Of a stretch of DNA of 64,000 nucleotides, positions 53,400 to 62,986 are shown piece by piece. The stretch spans positions 118,193,790-118,257,789 of the forward strand of contig OZ038381.1 of assembly GCA_964036045.1 (NCBI GenBank). Reading direction: 5' to 3'. The first letter of the stretch is position 1, and each line of letters starts with the position of its first letter. Under the pieces are notes generated by a model, which was given only the letters and a program-made list of their open reading frames with translations, was not told the origin of the DNA and did not search any database. The position numbers and the translations under genes are program-made. The stretch is from Eutreptiella sp. 'Long Island Sound 2002' (taxonomy: Eukaryota; Euglenozoa; Euglenophyceae; Eutreptiales; Eutreptiaceae).

Positions 53400-54550
53400 G
53401 GGAGGGGTGTACACTCCCTCCGTGGATTATTTATCCACTGGAAAGGGGTGTACTCTTCCTTCGTGGATTATTTATCCATTGGGGAGGGGTGTACACTTCC
53501 TCCATGGATTATTTATCCACTGGGGAGGGGTGTACACTTCCTTCGTGGATTATTTATCCATTGGGGAGGGGTGTACACTTCCTCCGTGGATTATTTGTCC
53601 ACTGAAAAGGGGTGTACAGTCCCTCCGTGGATTATTTATCCACTGGGGACGGGTGTACACTCCTTCCGTGGATTATTTATCCACTGGGGAGGGGCGTACA
53701 CTCCCTCCGTGGATTGTTTATTAACTGGGGAGGGGTGTACACTCCCTCCGTCGATGATTTATCCACTGGGGAGGGGTGTACACTCCCTCCGTGGATTATG
53801 TATCCACTGGAGAGGGGTGTACTCTTCCTTCGTGGATTATTTATCCATTGGGGAGGGGTGTACACTTCCTCCATGGATTATTTATCCACTGGGGAGGGGT
53901 GTACACTTCCTCCGTGGATTTTTTGTCCACGGGAAAGGGGTGTACACTTCCTCCGTGGATTATTCATCCACTGGGGAGGGGTGTACACTTCCTTCGTGGA
54001 TTATTTATCCATTGGGGAGGGGTGTACACTTCCTCCGTGGATGGTTTTTCCAGTGGGGAGGGGTGTACACTTCCTCCGTGGATTATTTGTCCACTGAAAA
54101 GGGGTGTACAGTCCCTCCGTGGATTATTTATCCACTGGGGACGGGTGTACACTCCCTCCGTGGATTATTTATCCACTGGGGAGGGGCGTACACTCCCTCC
54201 GTGGATTGTTTATTAACTGGGGAGGGGTGTACACTCCCTCCGTCGATGATTTATCCACTGGGGAGGGGTGTACACTCCCTCCGTGGATTATTTATCCACT
54301 GGAGAGGGGTGTACTCTTCCTTCGTGGATTATTTATCCATTGGGGAGGGGTGTACACTTCCTCCATGGATAATCTATCCACTGGGGAGGGGTGTACACTT
54401 CCTCCGTGGATTTTTTGTCCACGGGAAAGGGGTGTACACTTCCTCCGTGGATTATTCATCCACTGGGGAGGAGTGTACACTCCCTCCGTGGATTGTTTAT
54501 CCACTGGGGATGGGTGTACACTTCCTCCGTGGATTAATTATCCACTGGGG
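53400..54550 (+). repeat. Satellite block with 369- and 492-bp duplications
   Basis: The series GTGTACTCTTCCTTCG, CCTCCATGG, ACTGAAAAGGGG, GGGGACGGGTG, TTATTAACTGGGG recurs with spacings of 369 bp (53407 to 53776, 9 units) and 492 bp (53612 to 54104, 12 units). The difference of three units is an internal insertion in the later copy (GGATTTTTTGTCCACGGG and neighbours). Confidence 0.82.
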
Positions 54551-57500
54551 AGGGGTGTACACTTCCTCCGTGGATTATTTGTCCACGGGAAAGGGGTGTA
54601 CACTCCCTCCGTGGATTATTTATCCACTGGAAAGGGGTGTACACTCCCTCCGTGGATTAATTATCCACAGGGGAGGGGTGTACACTTCCTCCGTGGATTA
54701 TTTATCCACTGGGGGAGGGTGTACACTCCCTCCATGGATTATTTATCCGCCGGGGAGGGGTGTACACTTCCTCCGTGGATTAATTGTCCACTGGGGAGGG
54801 GTGTACACTTCCTCCGTGGATTATTTGTCCACGGGAAAGGGGTGTACACTCCCTCCGTGCATTATTTATCCACTGGAAAGGGGTGTACACTCCCTCCGTG
54901 GATTATTTATCCACAGGGGAGGGGTTCACACCTCCTCCGTGGATTTTTTATGCACTGGAAAGGGTGTACACTCCCTCCGTGGATTATTTATCCACTGCGG
55001 AGGGGTGTACACCTCCTCCATGGATTATTTATCCACTGGAAAGGGTGTACACTTCCTCCGTGGATGATTTATCCACTGGGGAGGGGTGTACACTTCCTCC
55101 GTGGATTATTTATCCACTGGGGAGGGGTGTACGCTCCCTCTGTGGATTGTTTATCCACTGGGGAGGGACGTACACGTCCTCCGTGGATTGTTTATCCACT
55201 GGGGAGGGGGTGTACACTCCCACCGTGGATTGTTTATCCACTGGGGAGGGGTGTACACGTCCTCCATGGATCATTTATGCACTGGAAAGGGGTCTACATT
55301 CCCTGCGTGGATTATTTATCCACTGGGCAGGGGTGTACACTTCCTCCATGGATTATTTGTCCACCGGAAAAGGCTGTACACGTCCTCCGTGGATTATATA
55401 TGCACTGGAAAGGGGTGTACACTTCCTCCGTGGCTTATTTATCCACTAGGGAGGGGTGTACACTCCTTCCGTGGATGAGTTATCCACTGGGGAGGGGAGT
55501 ACACTCTCTCCGTGGACTCTTTATCCACTCGGAAGGGTGTACACTTCCTCCGTGGATTATTTATTCACTCGGGAGGGGTGTACACTCCCTCCGTGGATTA
55601 TTTATCCACTGGGCAGGGGTGTACACTCCCTCCGTGGATTATTTATCCATTGGGGAGGGGTGTACACTTCCTCCCTGGATTATTTATCCATTGGAGAGGG
55701 GTGTACACTCCCTTCGTGGATTATTTATCCACTGGGGAGGGGTGTACACGTCCTCCGTGGATGAGTTATGCACTGGAAAGGGGTGTACAATCCCTCCGTG
55801 GATTATTTATCCACTGGGGAGGGGTGTACACTCCCTCCGTGGATTATTCATCTACTGGGGAGGGGTGTGCACTTCCTCTGTGGATTATTTATCCACTGGA
55901 AAGGGGCGTACACTTCCTCCGTGGATTATTTATCCATTGGGGCGGGGTGTACACTCCCTTCGTGGATTATTTATCCACTCGGGAGTTGTGTACACTCCCT
56001 GCGTGGATTATTTATCCACTGGAAAGGGGTGTACACTTCCTTCGTGGATTATTTATCCATTGGGGAGGGGTGTACACTTCCTCCGTGGATTATTTGTCCA
56101 CTGGAAAGGGGTGTACAGTCCCTCCGTGGTTTATTTATCCACTGGGGACGGGTGTACACTCCCTCCGTGGATTATTTTTCCACTGGGGAGGGGTGTACAC
56201 TCCCTCCGTCGATGTTTTATCCACTGGGGAGGGGTGTACACTCCCTCCGTGGATTATTTATCCACTCGAAAGGGGTGTACACTCCCTCCGTGAATTATTT
56301 ATCCACTGGGGAGGGGAGTACACTCTCTCCGTGGACTATTTATCCACTCGGAAGGGTGTACACTTCCTCCGTGGATTATTTATCCACTGGGGAGGGGTGT
56401 ACACTCCCTCCGTGGATTATTCATCCATTGGGGAGGGGTGTACACTCCCTCCGTGGATTATTTTTCCACTGGGGAGGGGTGTACACGTCCTCCGTGGATG
56501 AGTTATGCACTGGAAAGGGGTGCACAATCCCTCCGTGGATTATTTATCCACTTGAAAGGGGCGTACACTTCCTCCGTGGATTATTTATCCACTGGGGAGG
56601 GGTGTACACTCCCTCCGTGGATTATTTATCCACTGGAAAGGGTGTACACTTCCTCCGTGGATTGTTTATTAACTGGGGAGGGGTGTACACTCCCTCCGTG
56701 GATTATTTATCCACTGGAAAGGGGTGTACTCTTCCTTCGTGGATTATTTATCCATTGGGGAGGGGTGTACACTTCCTCCATGGATTATTTATCCACTGGG
56801 GAGGGGTGTACACTTCCTCCGTGGATTATTTATCCACTGGAAAGGGGCGTACACTTCCTCCGTGGATTATTTATCCATTGGTGCGGGGTGTACACTCCCT
56901 CCGTGGATTATTTATCCATTGGGGAGGGGCGTACACTCCCTCCGTGGATTGTTTATTAACTGGGGAGGGGTGTACACTCCCTCCGTGGATTATTTATCCA
57001 CTGGAAAGGGGTGTACTCTTCCTTCGTGGATTATTTATCCATTGGGGAGGGGTGTACACTTCCTCCATGGATTATTTATCCACTGGGGAGGGGTGTACAC
57101 TTCCTCCGTGGATTATTTGTCCACGGGAAAGGGGTGTACACTTCCTCCGTGGATTATTTATCCACTGGGGAGGGGTGTACACTTCCTTCGTGGATTATTT
57201 ATCCATTGGGGAGGGGTCTACACTTCCTCCGTGGATGGTTTATCCACTGGGGAGGAGTGTACACTCCCTCCGTGGATTATTTATCCACTGGGGAGGGGTG
57301 TACACTTCCTCCGTGGATTAATTATCCACTGGGGAGGGGTGTACACTTCCTCCGTGGATTATTTGTCCACGGGAAAGGGGTGTACACTCCCTCCGTGGAT
57401 TATTTATCCACTGGAAAGGGGTGTACACTCCCTCCGTGGATTAATTATCCACTGGGGAGGGGTATACACTTCCTCCGTGGATTATTTATCCACTGGGGAG

Positions 57501-57849
57501 GGGTGTACACTTCCTCCGTGGATGGTTTACCCATTGGGGAGGGTTGTACACTCCCTCCGTGGATTATTTATCCACTGGGGAGGGGTGTACACTTCCTCCG
57601 TGGATTAATTATCCACTGGGGAGGGGTGTACACTCCCTCCGTGGATTATTTATCCACTGGAAAGGGGTGTACAGTCCCTCCGTGAATTATTTATCCACTG
57701 GGGAGGGGAGTACACTCTCTCCGTGGACTGTTTATCCACTCGGAAGGGTGTACACTTCCTCCGTGGATTATTTATCCACTGGGGAGGGGTGTACACTCCC
57801 TCCGTGGATTATTTATCCACTGGGCAGGGCTGTACACCCCCTCCGTGGA

Positions 57850-58360
57850 TTATTTATCCATTGGGGAGGGGTGTACACTTCCTCCGTGGATTATTTATCC
57901 ATTGGGGAGGGGTGTACACTCCCTCCGTGGATTATTTTTCCACTGGGGAGGGGTGTACACGTCCTCCGTGGATGAGTTATGCACTGGAAAGGCGTGCACA
58001 ATCCCTCCGTGGATTATTTATCCACTGGAAAGGGGCGTACACTTCCTCCGTGTATTATTTATCCACTGGGGAGGGGTGTACACTCCCTCCGTGGATTATT
58101 CATCTACTGGGGAGGGGTGTACACTTCCTCCGTGGATTATTTATCCACTGGAAAGGGGGTACACTTCCTCCGTGGATTATTTATCCATTGGGGCGGGGTG
58201 TACACTCCCTCCGTGGATTATTTATCCACTCAAGAGTTGTGTACACTCCCTGCGTGGATTATTTATCCACTGGAAAGGGGTGTACACTTCCTTTGTGGAT
58301 TATTTATCCATTGGGGAGGGGTGTGCACTTCCTCCGTGGATTATTTGTCCACTGAAAAGG
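57850..58360 (+). repeat. Satellite block F, copy 1
   Basis: Unit order matches 59490-60000 at an offset of 1,636 bp (40 units minus 4 bp). Shared landmarks are CGTCCTCCGTGGATGAGTTATGCAC, the short GAAAGGGGGTACAC unit, CACTCAAGAGTTGTG, CCTTTGTGGATT, and ACTGAAAAGGGG at the right end. Confidence 0.82.
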
Positions 58361-58839
58361 GGTGTACAGCCCCTCCGTGGATTATTTATCCACTGGGGAG
58401 GGGTGTACACTTCCTCCGTGGATTAATTATCCACTGGGGAGGGGTGTACACTTCCTCCGTGGATTTTTTGTCCACGGGAAAGGGGTGTACACTCCCTCCG
58501 TGGATGATTTATCCACTGGAAAGGGGTGTACACTCCCTCCGTGGATTAATTATCCACTGGGGAGGGGTATACACTTCCTCCGTGGATTATTTATCCACTG
58601 GGGAGGGGTGTACACTTCCTCCGTGGATGGTTTATCCATTGGGGAGGGTTGTACACTCCCTCCGTGGATTATTTATCCACTGGGGAGGGGTGTACACTTC
58701 CTCCGTGGATTAATTATCCACTGGGGAGGGGTGTACACTCCCTCCGTGGATTATTTATCCACTGGGGAGGGGTGTACACTCCCTCCGTCGATGATTTATC
58801 CACTGGGGAGGGGTGTACACTCCCTCCGTGGATTATTTA

Positions 58840-59340
58840 TCCACTGGAAAGCGGTGTACACTCCCTCCGTGAATTATTTATCCACTGGGGAGGGGAGTAC
58901 ACTCTCTCCGTGGACTGTTTATCCACTCGGAAGGGTGTACACTTCCTCCGTGGATTATTTATCCACTGGGGAGGGGTGTACACTCCCTCCGTGGATTATT
59001 TATCCACTGGAAAGCGGTGTACACTCCCTCCGTGAATTATTTATCCACTGGGGAGGGGAGTACACTCTCCCCGTGGACTGTTTATCCACTCGGAAGGGTG
59101 TACACTTCCTCCGTGGATTATTTATCCACTGGGGAGGGGTGTACACTCCCTCCGTCGATGATTTATCCACTGGGGAGGGGTGTACACTCCCTCCGTGGAT
59201 TATTTATCCACTGGAAAGCGGTGTACACTCCCTCCGTGAATTATTTATCCACTGGGGAGGGGAGTACACTCTCTCCGTGGACTGTTTATCCACTCGGAAG
59301 GGTGTACACTTCCTCCGTGGATTATTTATCCACTGGGGAG
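58840..59340 (+). repeat. Local triplication of an AGCGGTG / CTCTCTCCG cassette
   Basis: A cassette of units reading AAAGCGGTGTACAC, CCGTGAATTATTTATCC, GGGAGTACACTCTC, GGACTGTTTATCCACTCGG and AAGGGTGTACAC begins near 58851, 59014 and 59218. Spacings are 163 and 204 bp, i.e. 4 and 5 units each minus 1 bp. The missing base is the one-base-short AAGGGTG unit carried inside the cassette. Confidence 0.8.
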
Positions 59341-59489
59341 GGGTGTACACTCCCTCCGTGGATTATTCATCTACTGGGGAGGGGTGTACACTCCCTCCGT
59401 GGATTATTTATCCATTGGGGAGGGGTGTACACTTCATCCGTGGATTATTTATCCACTGGGCAGGGGTGTACACTCCCTCCGTGGATTAT

Positions 59490-60000
59490 TTATCCATTGG
59501 GGAGGGGTGTACACTTCCTCCGTGGATTATTTATCCATTGGGGAGGGGTGTACACTCCCTCCGTGGATTATTTTTCCACTGGGGAGGGGTGTACACGTCC
59601 TCCGTGGATGAGTTATGCACTGGAAAGGGGTGCACAATCCCTCCGTGGATTATTTATCCACTGGAAAGGGGCGTACACTTCCTCCGTGGATTATTTATCC
59701 ACTGGGGAGGGGTGTACACTCCCTCCGTGGATTATTCATCTACTGGGGAGGGGTGTACACTTCCTCCGTGGATTTTTTATCCACTGGAAAGGGGGTACAC
59801 TTCCTCCGTGGATTATTTATCCATTGGGGCGGGGTGTACACTCCCTCCGTGGATTATTTATCCACTCAAGAGTTGTGTACACTCCCTGCGTGGATTATTT
59901 ATCCACTGGAAAGGGGTGTACACTTCCTTTGTGGATTATTTATCCATTGGGGAGGGGTGTGCACTTCCTCCGTGGATTATTTGTCCACTGAAAAGGGGTG
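59490..60000 (+). repeat. Satellite block F, copy 2
   Basis: Second copy of 57850-58360, ending about 600 bp before the right edge of the 41-bp array. Substitutions between copies are few (for example GGATTTTTTATCC at ~59773 against GGATTATTTATCC in copy 1). Confidence 0.8.
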
Positions 60001-60617
60001 TACAGTCCCTCCGTGGATTATTTATCCACTGGGGACGGGTGTACACTCCCTCCGTGGATTATTTATCCACTGGGGAGGGGCGTACACTCCCTCCGTGGAT
60101 TGTTTATTAACTGGGGAGGGGTGTACACTCCCTCCGTGGATTATTTATCCACCGGGGAGGGGTGTACACTCCCTCCGTGGATTATTTATCCACTGGAAAG
60201 GGGTGTACTCTTCCTTCGTGGAATATTTATCCATTGGGGAGGGGTGTACACTTCCTCCATGGATTATTTATCCACTAGGGAGGGGTGTACACTTCCTCCG
60301 TGGATTATTTGTCCACGGGAAAGGGGTGTACACTTCCTCTGTGGATTATTTATCCACTGGGGAGGGGTGCACACTTCCTTCGTGGATTATTTATCCATTG
60401 GGGAGGGGTGTACACTTCCTCCGTGGATGGTTTATCCACTGGGGAGGAGTGTACACTCCCTCCGTGGATTATTTATCCACTGGGGAGGGGTGTACACTTC
60501 CTCCGTGGATTAATTATCCACTGGGGAGGGGTGTACACTTCCTCCGTGGATTATTTGTCCACGGGAAAGGGGTGTACACTCCCTCCGTGGATTATTTATC
60601 CACTGGAAAGGGGTGTA

Positions 60618-60621
60618 CAGT
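60618..60621. other. Junction between the 41-bp and 47-bp arrays, sharing CAGT
   Basis: The last 41-bp unit stops inside its GTGTACAG core and the first 47-bp unit begins as CAGTGTATTGCAGG. The four bases CAGT fit both units, since the 41-bp variants include GTACAGTCCC and the 47-bp unit contains GGCAGTGTATTGC. There is no spacer and no other sequence between the arrays, and both continue on the same strand. A microhomology-mediated join or copy-choice switch is an inference. Confidence 0.8.
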
Positions 60622-62011
60622 GTATTGCAGGAGTACCACTGCCCATTGCCCCAAGGTAGTGCAGCAGTGTGTGGTGCGAGTCCCACAACCCACTCCCCAA
60701 AAGCAGTGCAGCAGCGTGTGGTGGGAGTTCCGTAGCCCACTTCCCCTAGGCAGTGCGGTGGTGTGGTTCAAGGGTTCCAATGTCCACTGCCCACATGAAG
60801 TGCCGCACTGTGTTGCAGGAGTTCCAATGCCCACTTATCCAAGGCACTGCGGCATTGTGCACCAAGATTTCCACTGCCCGCTGCCCTGAGGCTGGATAGA
60901 AGGTTGCGCGACTATGTGTGGCACGACTTCCACTACCCGCTGCCCCCAGATACCGCGGCCGTGTATTGCAAAGGTTGAATTGTCCATTGCCAACATGTAG
61001 CAGTGTTTAGCAGGAGTTTCACTGCCCACTGCACCAAGGGAGTGCGGCAGTGTGTGGCACGCCTTCCACTGCCCGCTACCCCCGGATAGCGCGACGGTGT
61101 ATTGTGGAGGTTCAATTGCCCACACTGCCCACAAGCAGTGCCGCAGCGCATTGCACACACTTCACCGCACTTTGCGCCAAGACACTGCGGCACAGTGTGG
61201 TGGGGGTCCCACGGCCCACTCCCCCGAGGAAGTACAGCGGCATGTTGTGGGAGTTCCACGGCCTACTGGCCCCAAATAGTGCGGTGGTGTGTTGCAAGGG
61301 TTCCATTGCCCACTGCCTAGAGGAAGTGCCGCACCGTATTGCACGAATTTCAATGCCCACTGCCCCAAGGCAGTGCGGCACTGTGCAGAATGAGTTCCGA
61401 TGCCCGCTGCCCTAAGGCAGCCCAGCAGTGTGCAGCGGCGTGTGGTGGGAGTTCCACGGGCCACCCCCCAAAGGCTGTGCAGCGGCATGTGGTCGGAGCT
61501 TCATGGCCCACTGCCCTAGGCAGTGCGGCGGTGTGGTGCAACGGTTCCATTGCCCACTGCCCTCAGGAAGTGCCGCGGTGTATTGCAGGAGTTCCAATGC
61601 CCACTGCCCTGGGGCACTACGGCAGTGTGTAGAAGGAGTTCCAAAGCTTGCTGCCCTAATGCTGCGCGGCTGTGTGTGGCAAGACTTCCGCTGCCTGCTG
61701 CCACTAGATAGTGCGACATTGGGTTGCACAGGTTTCAATTGCCCACTGCCCACAGCTAGAACCAAAATATATTGCAGGAATTCCACTACCCATTGCCCCA
61801 AGGTACTGCGGCAGTGCGTGGAGGGAGCCCCACTGCCCCGTCCCCTCAAACAGTGCAACGGCGTGTGGTGGGAGTTCAACAGCCCACTGCCCCCAGGGAA
61901 TGCGGCGGTGCATTGCAAGAGTTCCATTGCCCACTTCCCATAGGAAGTGCCGCTGCAGGAGTTGCACTGCCCACCGCCCCCAGGCAGTGAGGCAGTGTAT
62001 TGCAGGAGGTC

Positions 62012-62044
62012 CACTGCCCACTGCCCCCGGGCAGTGCGGCAGTG
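62012..62044 (+). other. Strong hairpin within a 47-bp unit (representative)
   Basis: CACTGCC-CACTGCC on the left pairs with GGCAGTG-C-GGCAGTG on the right around a CCC-type loop. This gives about 14 base pairs interrupted by one bulged C. The same arms are present, more or less intact, in most units (for example 61352-61385). It is a sequence-level prediction; whether it forms in DNA or RNA is unknown. Confidence 0.75.
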
Positions 62045-62110
62045 TATTGCAGGAGGTCCACTGCCCACTGCCCCAGGGCAGTGAGGCAGTGCATTGCGGG
62101 AGTGCACTGG

Positions 62111-62319
62111 TCCGGCAATGCAACAACACACTTACGCACAGCGCGCACACAACACACACAGCCCAGCCCGTTTACCTGTACCCGTGGGTAGACATCCCGG
62201 CCTTTTGCCTTTTGGTAACAGCGCCTTCGGCACATCACATCACATCACAATACATCACATCATATCACATGTGCAAGTTGATGACATGCACATACCAAGC
62301 AGTTCGAAACGGGAGGGGG
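62111..62319. repeat. Non-genic CA-rich spacer with a (CACAT)n microsatellite at 62231-62271
   Basis: After the 47-bp array ends the sequence becomes A/C-rich (CAACAACACACTTACGCACA, ACACAACACACACAGCC). It then has about 41 bp of imperfect 5-bp repeats built on CACAT/ATCAC, interrupted by CACAATACAT and CATATCAC. No coding or RNA-gene pattern is visible. Short ORFs crossing this point are run-offs from the 47-bp array. Confidence 0.8.
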
Positions 62320-62333
62320 GGTTACTATACCCA
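62320..62333 (+). repeat. 14-bp direct repeat GGTTACTATACCCA, left copy
   Basis: GGTTACTATACCCA occurs here and again at 62765-62778, both preceded by at least one G. The repeats enclose 431 bp of unusual G-run-rich sequence. They could be a target-site duplication around an inserted non-autonomous element, or ends of a dispersed repeat. Terminal inverted repeats are not obvious. Confidence 0.6.
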
Positions 62334-62449
62334 GGGTCCCTCACTTTCCCCCATGTTGAACGTTTTCCTAGGTTCCATATTTTCCCATTTTCCACTTGTT
62401 CCCACTAGCATGGCAGTTTCTTGTCCAACCTAGCCCCCCAACAGCACTT

Positions 62450-62476
62450 GGTGGGTGGGTGGGGGGGGGGGGGGGG
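62450..62476 (+). other. G-quadruplex-type motif ending in a 16-nt G run
   Basis: GGTGGGTGGGT is followed by sixteen G residues (62461-62476). It satisfies the classical pattern of four runs of at least three G with short loops. The length of the homopolymer may be uncertain in the assembly. Confidence 0.7.
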
Positions 62477-62750
62477 AAAGTCTGATGGTGGGTTTCGGGT
62501 TGAGCGTTGGGGTGGCCCACCAGCAAAACTGACGCTGCTGTTATTCACATACCTAGTTCATGCCTAGGGTCGTGGTCTGCAAAGGAAGCAAGGTGCAGAA
62601 TTGGGCAAGAGAAAAGGGGGGGGGGGGCAAGTCTGATATGGGGGGCAAAGCACAAGTTTGATATTGGGGGGGGGGGCAAAGGCCTATCATGGGGGGCTTG
62701 GGGGGTTGGGGGTTGGGGGTGATGGTCCATAAAAGTCTGAAGTGCGAAGT
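62461..62750 (+). repeat. Degenerate repeat: G run followed by AAGTCTGAT
   Basis: A G run followed within a few bases by AAGTYTGA occurs at about 62478, 62629 and 62652, with a fourth AAGTCTGA at ~62733. The spacers differ in length, so this is a loose repeat, not a regular array. G runs of up to 13 separate the motifs. No ORF with coding character crosses the region; proline-rich ORFs on the opposite strand only reflect the G runs. Confidence 0.6.
62691..62719 (+). other. G-quadruplex motif with four runs of 5-6 G
   Basis: GGGGGG-CTT-GGGGGG-TT-GGGGG-TT-GGGGG is a textbook intramolecular quadruplex pattern with 2-3 nt loops. It is the strongest such motif in the window. The 41-bp array, in contrast, has only two adjacent G runs per unit. 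Confidence 0.75.
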
Positions 62751-62764
62751 GTGATAGCCCATTG

Positions 62765-62778
62765 GGTTACTATACCCA
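62765..62778 (+). repeat. 14-bp direct repeat GGTTACTATACCCA, right copy
   Basis: Identical to 62320-62333. It lies just left of the AT-rich, intron-like segment. If it is a target-site duplication, the inserted element is ~430 bp and ends in CGAAGTGTGATAGCCCATT. Confidence 0.6.
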
Positions 62779-62803
62779 TAGCTGAGCAGCGCTACGTTTG
62801 ACG

Positions 62804-62986
62804 TATGGTGCTTGTTTGTTTCGCTTGATTTTCAAGTCGCCAGCATTAATTTCTCGAGTTTAATTTTTAATTTTTGAGCCGCCACTCGAAATATTAAAAG
62901 TTAAGGGTCAATATCAATGTCGAAAAATTAAAAAAGTCGCTTGAGAACTTAATTCGGAATTTCGTTTTATTTTTTTATGTCTGTAG
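62804..62986 (+). other. Possible intron (AT-rich, ending in a pyrimidine-rich YAG)
   Basis: Base composition switches abruptly to A/T-rich (runs such as TTTAATTTTTAATTTTTGAG) and back to GC-rich at 62987. The right edge reads TTTCGTTTTATTTTTTTATG then TCTGTAG before GTCATGG, which looks like a eukaryotic 3' splice site. A candidate donor GTATGG lies near 62804, and ACTTAAT near 62948 could serve as a branch site. The upstream exon cannot be recognised, so the left boundary is uncertain. Alternatively this is a promoter-side AT-rich spacer. Confidence 0.4.

Larger units (their letters stand above)
1..60619 (+). repeat. Giant 41-bp tandem satellite array (~1,480 units)
   Basis: The whole stretch is built head to tail from one 41-bp unit, always in the same orientation. 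A consensus copy lies at 31939-31979. In order it has GGGGAGGGG, the palindrome GTGTACAC, a CTCCCTCC tract, and GTGGAT-TATTT-ATCCAC, which can fold as a 6-bp stem with a 5-nt loop. Frequent variants are GGAAAGGGG for GGGGAGGGG, ACTTCC, AGTCCC or AATCCC for ACTCCC, and TTTGTCC for TTTATCC. Indels are rare, so the 41-bp register is held over kilobases. The left end lies outside the window and the right end meets a 47-bp array at 60618-60621. No gene, RNA or mobile-element sequence interrupts it. The function is unknown. Centromeric, pericentromeric or subtelomeric heterochromatin is an inference from size and higher-order structure only. Confidence 0.98.
60618..62110 (+). repeat. 47-bp tandem repeat array (~32 units)
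   Basis: Units of 47 bp run head to tail; well-preserved ones start at 61997 and 62044, and the last partial unit starts at 62091. The unit contains GTRTTGCAGGAGTTCC, CACTGCCCACTGCCCC and GGCAGTGCGGCAGTG. It is more diverged than the 41-bp array over most of its length, and most homogeneous in the last 150 bp. Unit types recur in groups: a form with AGGAAGTGCCGC is at ~61321, 61565 and 61942, the last two 376-377 bp (8 units) apart. The consensus has no stop triplet on either strand, so ORFs of 100 to 240 codons appear in several frames here; I do not regard them as genes. Confidence 0.93.

Noticed and set aside
1-60619. CRISPR array
   Set aside because: There are no unique spacers; the whole 41-bp period is repeated, and variation is scattered over the unit.
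1-60619. Canonical G-quadruplex arrays in the 41-bp satellite
   Set aside because: Each unit has only two adjacent G runs (GGGG-A-GGGG); the next pair is about 32 bp away, beyond the usual loop limit. Only the runs at 62450-62476 and 62691-62719 meet the pattern.
61412-62131. A 239-codon minus-strand ORF and other ORFs of 100-170 codons over the 47-bp array
   Set aside because: The 47-bp unit is stop-free in six frames, so overlapping ORFs on both strands are expected. None has a coherent frame or composition outside the repeat.
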